A stretch of DNA of 5,329 nt, taken from Candidatus Poribacteria bacterium (GTDB lineage Bacteria; Abyssobacteria; SURF-5). Each line of letters begins with the position of its first letter. The first letter of the stretch is position 1. A model generated the notes under the pieces. The model did no database searches. It saw nothing but the letters and a program-made list of their open reading frames with translations, and was not told where the DNA came from. The position numbers and the translations under genes are program-made. The DNA lies in assembly GCA_016215705.1 (NCBI GenBank), contig JACRIR010000176.1, positions 1-5,329 on the forward strand. The letters are read 5' to 3'. Below are positions 1 to 5,289 of this stretch, piece after piece.

Positions 1-119
1 AGGCCACCGAAGGATCGCACTAACAAACAGTCAGTGTATGAATAGAACTCTGTACTACTCACGTTCGAAATCATGAATTCTTGTCGCGATTCTCATGACA
101 CACCGTATGAAACTCACAC
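1..119. other. Left-edge stretch with no supported gene
   Basis: I see no recognisable gene here. All three plus-strand frames hit a stop within the first 85 bases. One minus-strand frame is open from an ATG at 74-72 to the window edge (24 codons), but it has no convincing ribosome binding site and no recognisable motif, so I do not call it. Confidence 0.5.
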
Positions 120-188
120 GGGCGCAATGAATTGCGCCCCTACAGGAGTATACGAGGGATTTCTGTAGGGGCGCGATTCATCGCGCCC
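120..188. repeat. Head-to-head pair of palindromic GGGCGC elements
   Basis: Two near-perfect palindromes lie in inverted orientation. Positions 120-139 form a 9-bp stem (GGGCGCAAT/ATTGCGCCC) and 169-188 form another 9-bp stem (GGGCGCGAT/ATCGCGCCC). Each carries an adjoining CTACA (140-144) or TGTAG (164-168), so the two 25-bp arms are also inverted copies of each other around a 19-bp centre. This is the layout of a REP/BIME-like or small palindromic mobile element. It sits 56 bp beyond the cobT stop, so its transcript could fold strongly and protect or end the cob mRNA, although it has no T-run of an intrinsic terminator. A related palindrome lies inside cobU (1714-1729) and a shorter one at 5031-5052. 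Confidence 0.8.
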
Positions 189-198
189 GATATGGCGA

Positions 199-223
199 TT
201 TGGTTGCGGCTTCGCCGCGCTGC
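199..223. repeat. Dispersed GGTTGCGGC hairpin repeat, copy 1
   Basis: A 25-bp sequence containing the small palindrome GCGGCTTCGCCGC. It matches 2798-2822 at 23 of 25 positions, the two differences lying in the centre of the palindrome (TC here, AT there). It lies between the palindromic pair and the cobT stop codon. Function is unknown; it looks like a dispersed intergenic repeat. Confidence 0.6.
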
Positions 224-243
224 GTCAGGTTTTGGCGCATGTT

Positions 244-1308
244 TCATCCCTTTGCTTTGGAGACGGCGGCCTCGTCAAAGGTCGCCACTTCCGTCAATAT
301 CCGCGCTGCCGCCTCGACCAATGTCATTGCGAGCGCTGCTCCCGTCCCTTCTCCGAGCCGAAGATCGAGGTCCAGCAACGGAGTCTTGCCCAGGTGGGCC
401 AGCATTGCCTGGTGACCGCACTCGACGCTCTTGTGCGCGGCAATCATATAATCCGCCGACAGCGGCGCGAGGCAACGCGCAATCAACGCCCCGGCGGTCG
501 CGGGGAATCCGTCAAGAATGACCGGCCTACGCATCGCCGCCGCTCCGAGCACAAGGCCGGCAATCCCGCCGATTTCGAACCCGCCGACCTTAGAGAGAAC
601 GTCTAATCCGTCGTCGGGGTCGGGCTTGTTGACGGCAAGGGACTTCTCAATCATTTCCACTTTATGATGCAGTTGGCCGTTTTCGATTCCGGTTCCGCGC
701 CCCGTGACGGTTTCAACGGACTTCGCTGTGATTGCGGCAACCACCGCGCTCGCCGATGTGGTATTCCCGATCCCCATGTCGCCCGTTCCGAATATGTCCG
801 TGCCTGCTCCGAGGTCGAAAGCCACCTCGATGCCCGCCTCGAGACAGCGAACCGCCTGTTCCCTCGTCATTGCCGGGCCGCAAATCATGTTCTGAGTTCC
901 GCTGCCGACCCGCTTCGTTATGATCCTTCCGGCCTGCGATAACTCGCTGAGGTCTCCCGCCACTCCCATATCGACCACCACCACTCGAGCGTTTGCGACC
1001 CTCGCAAGAGCATTGATGCCGGCCCCGCCATTGACGAAATTGTGCACCATTTGCAGCGTGACTTCCTGTGGATACCTGCTCACTCCCTCAGCGGCGACAC
1101 CGTGGTCGGCTGCCATAGTTACAACCGCGCGTCTTTCGACCTTCGGGTTCATCGAGCGAGTCATTCCCGCGAGATCCACCGCCAGGTCCATGAGCCGTCC
1201 GAGCGCCCAATACGGCATCGTGAGTTGCTCCAGCCGCGTCCGCGCCTTATCGCGGAAACCCGAGTCTTGCGCGACTATCTGTCCGATTGTGGTCTTAAGC
1301 AAATCCAT
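244..1308 (-). CDS. cobT: Nicotinate-nucleotide--dimethylbenzimidazole phosphoribosyltransferase (CobT)
   Basis: This cytoplasmic enzyme moves phosphoribose from nicotinate mononucleotide to 5,6-dimethylbenzimidazole, giving alpha-ribazole 5'-phosphate, the lower-ligand half of cobalamin. At 354 residues it is the normal family length and looks intact. Visible family blocks are ADHGV (67-71), GDMGIGNTT (176-184), VTGRGTGI (201-208), GGFEIGGIAG (242-251), ILDGFP (264-269), HKSVECGH (292-299) and LRLGEGTGAALA. E320 in the last block aligns with the catalytic Glu317 of the Salmonella enzyme. The active-site loop has GDMG where many homologues have GEMG, a conservative change. The ATG at 1308 is preceded by AGGA with 8 nt spacing (1320-1317). 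The gene follows cobU by 89 bp on the same strand, separated by a hairpin repeat, so it is probably the second gene of the riboswitch-controlled unit. The lower ligand actually used cannot be told from sequence. Confidence 0.96.
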   Translation of the reverse strand: MDLLKTTIGQIVAQDSGFRDKARTRLEQLTMPYWALGRLMDLAVDLAGMTRSMNPKVERRAVVTMAADHGVAAEGVSRYPQEVTLQMVHNFVNGGAGINALARVANARVVVVDMGVAGDLSELSQAGRIITKRVGSGTQNMICGPAMTREQAVRCLEAGIEVAFDLGAGTDIFGTGDMGIGNTTSASAVVAAITAKSVETVTGRGTGIENGQLHHKVEMIEKSLAVNKPDPDDGLDVLSKVGGFEIGGIAGLVLGAAAMRRPVILDGFPATAGALIARCLAPLSADYMIAAHKSVECGHQAMLAHLGKTPLLDLDLRLGEGTGAALAMTLVEAAARILTEVATFDEAAVSKAKG

Positions 1309-1355
1309 GTCTTGTTTCCTTTTTCAACAACCTATTGCACAAGCCACCTGTTTAT

Positions 1356-1389
1356 CCCCCCTTTCGTAAAGGGGGAAGGGGGGATTTTT
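1356..1389. repeat. C-run/G-run hairpin repeat between cobU and cobT
   Basis: An 8-bp stem (CCCCCTTT at 1357-1364, AAAGGGGG at 1368-1375) closes a CGT triloop. A second G6 run follows at 1378-1383, then ATTTTT. The second G run can compete with the first for the C run. This resembles a common dispersed bacterial intergenic repeat of the form ATCCCCCTTT...AAAGGGGGA. On the transcribed (minus) strand the stem is not followed by a U-run, so it is not an intrinsic terminator for cobU. It could stabilise the upstream mRNA or lower cobT expression. Confidence 0.65.
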
Positions 1390-1397
1390 CCAATTCA

Positions 1398-2102
1398 TCA
1401 TGAATGTGCTCGCTTTACGTACACCGGCAGTCCGCAAACGACAAGAGTCACCTCATCCGCCGCAGCGGCCATCACTTGATTGCATCTTCCCGCAAGATCC
1501 CGGAACAAGCGCGACGCGGAATTATCCGGCACTATCCCCATGCCGACTTCATTCGCGACGAACACGACCGTGCCTCGGTTTCGTCGGCAAGCTTCGATCA
1601 CTTCCTCGCAGCGAGTCGAGATAATCTCTTCGGTGATACTGGAAATGTCCCGCGATCCTTTATTGATACTGGAAACGTTCCCTGATTCTGCATCCCGGTC
1701 AGGCTGTTGTAGGTGCGAATTTATTCGCATGGTGCTTCGGGCCTCTTCTCGCTTTGTGTCTCCGCATACATTCGTGCCCGCAATCTCGCGAGGTGTCACC
1801 GTGTTCTCGCCTGCTTCATGCATCAGGTTGTTAATCCACAAGGTCAAACAGTCAACCAGGATAACGGCGGATTCCTCGGAGCTTCGTATCGCCCGGACGA
1901 GTTCCAGCGGTTCTTCCAAAAGCTTCCAGTCAGTCTTGGAGCGGGCCTCTCGGTGCTTCCTTATCCTTTCTCGCATCTCGACATCCATCGCAACAGCCGT
2001 GGCAATAAATGTCCTTTGTCCCGGCACGCCTTCGGCAAGTCTCCGCGCATACTCGCTCTTGCCGCTCCTGCTTCCGCCTGTTATCAAGATTATTCTCGCC
2101 AT
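1398..2102 (-). CDS. cobU: Bifunctional adenosylcobinamide kinase / adenosylcobinamide-phosphate guanylyltransferase, with internal expansion
   Basis: CobU/CobP phosphorylates adenosylcobinamide and then transfers GMP to give AdoCbi-GDP, the activated partner of alpha-ribazole. The P-loop GGSRSGKS is at 9-16. RIRKHREAR (46-54) carries H50, matching the guanylylated His46 of Salmonella CobU. VDCLTLWINNL (83-93), NEVGMGIVPDN (184-194) and RDLAGRCNQ with AAAADEV (201-218) are all family blocks. The start is secure because the P-loop begins eight residues in, but the ribosome binding site is weak (AAGTGGA, about 2117-2111). At 234 residues it is about 50 longer than typical (roughly 180). The excess lies between residues about 108 and 156: a segment encoding MRINSH (125-130) comes from a palindrome, and 137-156 is a tandem decapeptide pair (DAESGNVSSI, NKGSRDISSI). 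All catalytic blocks are intact and the frame is open, so I infer a working enzyme with an enlarged surface loop. It is first in the B12-controlled unit. Confidence 0.95.
   Translation of the reverse strand: MARIILITGGSRSGKSEYARRLAEGVPGQRTFIATAVAMDVEMRERIRKHREARSKTDWKLLEEPLELVRAIRSSEESAVILVDCLTLWINNLMHEAGENTVTPREIAGTNVCGDTKREEARSTMRINSHLQQPDRDAESGNVSSINKGSRDISSITEEIISTRCEEVIEACRRNRGTVVFVANEVGMGIVPDNSASRLFRDLAGRCNQVMAAAADEVTLVVCGLPVYVKRAHS
1634..1693. repeat. In-frame tandem duplication of 30 bp inside cobU
   Basis: Two adjacent 30-bp units (1634-1663 and 1664-1693) match at 23 of 30 positions, with the first 12 bases (TGATACTGGAAA) identical. The unit is exactly ten codons and encodes DAESGNVSSI then NKGSRDISSI, so copy number change would keep the cobU frame. 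It lies in the part of the protein that other CobU proteins lack. Confidence 0.8.
1707..1734. repeat. Palindromic element copy inside cobU
   Basis: TGCGAAT (1714-1720) and ATTCGCA (1723-1729) form a perfect 7-bp inverted repeat with a 2-nt centre, preceded by TGTAGG (1708-1713). The right arm of the pair near the window start has the same order: TGTAGG (164-169), then GCG, an AT-rich centre and CGC. The cobU copy is read in frame as MRINSH and flanking residues within the extra segment. I infer a REP-like element that entered the gene without breaking it. Confidence 0.6.
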
Positions 2103-2137
2103 CCGGAGTCGTCCACTTAGGAGCCTATATAGATGCT

Positions 2138-2237
2138 ATTCGCACAATCCGCGACATTCGTAATCCGGCACTCTTCTTCTTTACTCGTGGAATTCGTCTC
2201 GCCCTTTGCCCGATTCGCGATATTCGTGATTCGGGGT
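2138..2237. repeat. Degenerate ATTCGTG/ATCCG repeat cluster in the cobU leader
   Basis: Several diverged copies of ATTCG(C/T)G and AATCCG stand at 2138-2169, 2184-2200 and 2211-2237, with a pyrimidine tract (CTCTTCTTCTTT, 2171-2182) between the first two groups. The same arrangement recurs upstream of purA and of the riboswitch promoter. It lies between the riboswitch terminator and the cobU start, so it is part of the untranslated leader of the cob mRNA. Confidence 0.6.
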
Positions 2238-2253
2238 CCACCTTTTTTCAAAC

Positions 2254-2289
2254 AAAAAAATCCCCAAACCCTATTCGGGTCTGGGGATG
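2254..2289 (-). terminator. Intrinsic terminator of the cobalamin riboswitch
   Basis: On the minus strand a stem of ATCCCCA/TGGGGAT-type pairing (2288-2282 with 2266-2260) continues past one mismatch into four more pairs (2280-2277 with 2271-2268) around a 5-nt loop, and is followed at once by seven T (2260-2254). It lies about 65 nt after the aptamer and 150 nt before cobU. This is the expected expression platform: ligand binding should favour this hairpin and stop transcription before cobU. Confidence 0.9.
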
Positions 2290-2321
2290 CCGTTTTCCAT
2301 CCCGGGCGTAAAACTGACCCC
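2277..2321 (-). promoter_or_regulatory. Candidate antiterminator of the cob leader
   Basis: On the minus strand GGGATG (2303-2298) can pair with CATCCC (2289-2284), and outside it GGGTC (2320-2316) can pair with GACCC (2281-2277). The two stems are nested and use up the 5' arm of the terminator, so the two folds exclude each other. This is my pairing by eye, with no energy calculation. Confidence 0.5.
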
Positions 2322-2349
2322 TTCACCGAGAGTCAAAACACCCTTTGTC

Positions 2350-2513
2350 GGCTGTGGGTAGGTCTTCTGGCTTACGGATCTCTCTACTCGCCGCGCCTTC
2401 CCGGTCTGATGAACCAGTGACTGTAGCGGCTTTCGTACCCGATTACAGCGGCGGGACCGCGACGGACTCTCACCGTCTTCCCATGTGTTTCCCCTGAGGA
2501 AACACCCACTTCC
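2350..2513 (-). ncRNA. Cobalamin (adenosylcobalamin) riboswitch
   Basis: Read on the minus strand this shows the hallmark blocks of the B12 aptamer in order: a GTTTCC/GGAAAC hairpin region (2503-2487), GGTGAGAGTCC (2474-2464), GGTCCCGCC followed by GCTGTAA (to 2443), and the B12 box GCCAGAAGACCTACC (2371-2357). The closing P1 stem pairs GTGGGT (2509-2504) with ACCCAC (2359-2354). It begins about 12 nt after the predicted transcription start and is followed by an intrinsic terminator, so it should act by transcription attenuation, lowering cobU-cobT expression when adenosylcobalamin is plentiful. Confidence 0.95.
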
Positions 2514-2528
2514 GTCATGTCAAGCCGT

Positions 2529-2557
2529 ATTCTATTCCGGCGTTCGCAAAATGTCAA
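2529..2557 (-). promoter_or_regulatory. Sigma-70-type promoter of the cobU-cobT unit
   Basis: The minus strand has TTGACA (2557-2552), a 17-nt spacer and TAGAAT (2534-2529), matching 11 of 12 consensus bases at the optimal spacing. The start point would be near 2522, about a dozen bases before the aptamer P1 stem, which fits a leader made of riboswitch plus terminator. This shows that the cob unit has its own promoter and does not rely on read-through from purA. Confidence 0.85.
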
Positions 2558-2587
2558 GTCGAGAAACAAGTCAAAAAGCATGACAAC

Positions 2588-2620
2588 GCGAATGGTGCGA
2601 ATCAAGGCGAATTACACGAA
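2588..2620. repeat. Phased GCGAAT repeats upstream of the cob promoter
   Basis: GCGAAT occurs at 2588-2593, 2597-2602 and 2607-2612, followed by CGAA at 2617-2620, at intervals of 9 to 10 bp. On the minus strand these read ATTCGC. They lie 31-63 bp upstream of the -35 box. They are most simply worn copies of the ATTCGTG repeats seen in every intergenic gap here, but the near-helical spacing would also suit a binding site. Confidence 0.4.
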
Positions 2621-2686
2621 CAAGAAACTCTCTGTCTGCAGAACGCACAAACTCTCTAGGTCGGCGTTCATCTGCGGTTAGAAATG

Positions 2687-2740
2687 CCTCTTTTTGTTTC
2701 TTCTTCTTTTCCCAAAATCCGTGTAATCAGTGAAATCCGT
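2687..2740. repeat. ATCCGTG repeat with pyrimidine tract
   Basis: A pyrimidine tract (2687-2713) is followed by three spaced units, AATCCGTG, AATCAGTG and AATCCGT (2716-2740). The same three-unit order occurs at 4435-4460 with only a few differences. It belongs to the dispersed repeat family of this region. The rest of the gap between the cob promoter and purA shows no gene. Confidence 0.7.
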
Positions 2741-2749
2741 AGGCTGAGC

Positions 2750-2775
2750 CCCGCGAAGTCCCGCGCTTCGCGGGA
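2750..2775. repeat. Strong hairpin downstream of purA
   Basis: CCCGCGAAG (2750-2758) and CTTCGCGGG (2766-2774) form a perfect 9-bp stem with a 7-nt loop. An alternative stem TCCCGCG/CGCGGGA (2759-2765 and 2769-2775) overlaps it. It lies about 170 bp beyond the purA stop in the direction of transcription. No T-run follows on either strand, so I do not call it an intrinsic terminator. Confidence 0.6.
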
Positions 2776-2797
2776 TTCCCAACACTCTTTCTTTTTG

Positions 2798-2822
2798 TTT
2801 GGTTGCGGCTATGCCGCGCTGC
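2798..2822. repeat. Dispersed GGTTGCGGC hairpin repeat, copy 2
   Basis: Second copy of the 25-bp repeat at 199-223, with 23 of 25 identical bases and an intact inner palindrome (GCGGC/GCCGC around TAT). Both copies are downstream of a minus-strand gene (purA here, cobT there). Confidence 0.6.
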
Positions 2823-2847
2823 AGAATCTGCGGAGGAGAGAGGTCGT

Positions 2848-2940
2848 CAATCCGTGAGAATCTGTGGTTTAGGTCCAGTGGTTTACTCGTGCGATTCGCC
2901 CGAATTCGTGATTCGTGTTCCCGCTTCTTCTTTACTTCTT
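2848..2940. repeat. ATCCGTG/ATTCGTG repeats next to the purA stop
   Basis: Copies of AATCCGTG and AATCTGTGG (2848-2868), then ATTCGCC, AATTCGTG and ATTCGTG (2893-2917), then a pyrimidine tract (2919-2940) that runs almost to the purA stop codon. The orientation matches the cluster upstream of purA. Confidence 0.65.
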
Positions 2941-2945
2941 GCGGC

Positions 2946-4232
<1,287 letters not shown>

Positions 4233-4252
4233 TTATTTCCGTTCCACACATT

Positions 4253-4278
4253 GTCATTCCCGCTTTCGTCGGAATGAC
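4253..4278. repeat. ATTCCCGC-type inverted repeat upstream of purA
   Basis: GTCATTCC (4253-4260) and GGAATGAC (4271-4278) are a perfect 8-bp inverted repeat around CGCTTTCGTC. This matches the widespread bacterial intergenic hairpin of the form TCATTCCCGC...GCGGGAATGA. It lies 36 bp upstream of the purA start, probably in or near its leader. A worn relative lies at 5192-5216. Confidence 0.65.
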
Positions 4279-4292
4279 TTTGAAGCACGTCC

Positions 4293-4570
4293 ATTCGTGT
4301 AATTCGTGTTCCAAAAAACTCTTCTTTTTCTTAATCCGTGCTAATCCGTAATGCAGATGTCCCTTCTCTTCTTTTTCTTATCTACCCCGTGTTCCCCGTG
4401 GTTTGATCTCTTTTTCTTCTTTTTCTTTTCCCTTAATCCGTGCAATCAGTGTAATCCGTGGTTCCCTATTTTCTTCTTTTGTTTCTTTTTCCCCGAATCC
4501 TACTAATCCGTGGTCGCAAATGTTTTTTCTCTTCTTCTTCCCATTTTCCCCGTGTTCCCCGTGGTTTGAT
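4293..4570. repeat. Cluster of ATCCGTG/ATTCGTG repeats alternating with pyrimidine tracts
   Basis: This cluster fills most of the gap between the DUF1844 gene and purA. Repeat blocks are at 4293-4312, 4331-4350, 4385-4407, 4433-4465, 4495-4516 and 4548-4570, each made of two or three spaced copies of ATCCGTG, ATTCGTG or CCCCGTG and often ending in GTGGTT. Pyrimidine tracts rich in TTCTTTTTC separate them. The blocks at 4385-4407 and 4548-4570 are identical over 23 bp. All copies point the same way. On the minus strand, the sense strand for purA, they read as purine tracts joined to CACGGATTA-type units. I see no gene in this stretch. Confidence 0.8.
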
Positions 4571-4594
4571 TCCCTGAAGCGCGAATGCTGCCCA

Positions 4595-4972
4595 TCACTT
4601 CGGCGCCTTCTTGACGTATTTCATCCGCAATTCAAACAGAATGCTCTTGAGCGCTCGCGCCTCGTCAGGGGTGAGGTTGCCGGCGGTCTTCTCCTCGAGC
4701 ACTCCCAGCTCATCGATCAGATACTTCGCGCGGTTGAAGTCCTCTATCGGCTCATTCGTCTCAGGGTCAGGTATCTCCCCCAGAAAAAGAGAAGCCTGCA
4801 TGGCAAGCTCGGTTACGAGCGTCACGAAGCTGGCCTGTATCGGAGGAAAGCCACCCTGCTCGGCGTGCGCTCTTTGCGAAGCATCCTTCTCTTTCTCTTG
4901 CTCCGCCTGCTTCTTCTCCCTGTCGATCTGATCCTTCCAGGATTCGTCGACTTTCTTTCCCGTTTCCGTCAT
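4595..4972 (-). CDS. DUF1844 family protein
   Basis: A 125-residue soluble protein of unknown function. Residues about 1-40 are highly charged, rich in K, E, D and Q, and look helical. Residues about 46-121 match my recollection of the DUF1844 domain: FVTLVTELAMQASLFLGEIPDPET (49-72), then AKYLIDELGVLEEKTAGNLTPDEA (82-105) and ILFELRMKYV (111-120). There is no signal peptide or membrane segment; the two hydrophobic stretches are amphipathic helices. The ATG at 4972 has a strong ribosome binding site, GGAGG (4986-4982), 9 nt upstream. It is 377 bp upstream of purA with a repeat cluster between, so I do not infer a shared operon. The domain is known only as a conserved bacterial family, and no biochemical role should be read from the name. 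Confidence 0.88.
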   Translation of the reverse strand: MTETGKKVDESWKDQIDREKKQAEQEKEKDASQRAHAEQGGFPPIQASFVTLVTELAMQASLFLGEIPDPETNEPIEDFNRAKYLIDELGVLEEKTAGNLTPDEARALKSILFELRMKYVKKAPK

Positions 4973-5030
4973 AGGAGTGAGCCTCCGTCCCTAATGTGTG
5001 CGCGCCAATAGAATCTATCCAACAATCCTA

Positions 5031-5052
5031 TGGGCGCTAATATATTCGCCCA
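5031..5052. repeat. Palindromic TGGGCG...CGCCCA element
   Basis: TGGGCG (5031-5036) and CGCCCA (5047-5052) flank an AT-rich centre of 10 bases. The arrangement (GGGCG, AT-rich core, CGCCC) is like the palindromes at 120-139 and 169-188, so it may be a shorter or diverged member of that family. It lies about 60 bp upstream of the DUF1844 start. Confidence 0.55.
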
Positions 5053-5191
5053 GAATCGCCCCCGGGGATCCTTCCCTAAACTCCATTGCATTATCATCAG
5101 GCGACATTCCGCCGCCAACCATAATTCTGAGCCTTTGACAACGCCTGCGGCGTGGCTATGCGGACAAGAAGACAACGGTTGCAGCCGACTT

Positions 5192-5216
5192 ATCATTCCC
5201 GCGCAGGCAAGCATGA
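5192..5216. repeat. Degenerate ATTCCCGC-type repeat
   Basis: ATCATTCCCGCGCAGGC followed by AAGCATGAC looks like a worn copy of the common TCATTCCCGCGCAGGCGGGAATGA-type hairpin. The left arm is intact, the right arm is damaged, and the ends TCAT/ATGA still pair. Confidence 0.45.
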
Positions 5217-5252
5217 CACAACGTGTTCGGCTGGGCTAGATTTTAACCCCAA

Positions 5253-5283
5253 ACCATGAACCATAAACTATAAACCATGAACC
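5253..5283. repeat. Heptamer tandem repeat
   Basis: Four 7-bp units, ACCATGA, ACCATAA, ACTATAA and ACCATGA, followed by a partial ACC. This is a short tandem heptamer array of the kind scattered in many bacterial intergenic regions. It lies just downstream of the possible stop codon at 5292-5290. Confidence 0.75.
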
Positions 5284-5289
5284 GAATTA

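Larger units (their letters stand above)
4973..5289. other. Right-hand intergenic stretch without a supported gene
   Basis: I find no convincing gene. A minus-strand frame of 81 codons (5214-4969) overlaps the DUF1844 start by ATGA, but it crosses three repeat elements, has unusual composition and no ribosome binding site that I can see. The stretch holds the palindrome at 5031-5052, a small hairpin ACGCC/GGCGT at 5141-5153, the degenerate ATTCCCGC repeat at 5192-5216 and the heptamer repeat at 5253-5283. The promoter of the DUF1844 gene should lie here, but I see no clear -35/-10 pair. Confidence 0.5.

Noticed and set aside
1-74. 24-codon minus-strand frame starting at 74 and running off the left edge
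   Set aside because: No convincing ribosome binding site and no motif; too short to tell from chance.
920-1369. 149-codon plus-strand frame and other long plus-strand frames opposite cobT, cobU and purA
   Set aside because: These are antisense shadows of strongly conserved minus-strand genes, with compositions that follow from the codon use of those genes.
1398-2102. cobU as a pseudogene because of its odd middle
   Set aside because: The frame is uninterrupted, all catalytic motifs are on both sides of the insert in the correct order, and both extra pieces keep the frame.
2518-2523. Second TTGACA downstream of the cob promoter as another -35 box
   Set aside because: At the proper spacing the sequence is TCCTCA, which is a poor -10, and transcription from there would lose the 5' part of the aptamer.
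2384-2605. 73-codon minus-strand frame
   Set aside because: It lies across the cobalamin riboswitch and its promoter, whose structure explains the sequence fully.
2750-2775. Hairpin as the purA terminator
   Set aside because: The stem is strong but no T-run follows it on either strand, and it is about 170 bp from the purA stop.
4293-4570. CRISPR-like look of repeated blocks with spacers
   Set aside because: Block lengths and spacings vary, repeats are degenerate, and the spacers are all pyrimidine tracts rather than unique sequences; no cas gene is present.
4969-5214. 81-codon minus-strand frame overlapping the DUF1844 start by ATGA
   Set aside because: The overlap suggests coupling, but the frame runs through a palindromic element and a degenerate ATTCCCGC repeat, has no clear ribosome binding site, and the peptide is rich in W, C, H and R with no recognisable domain.
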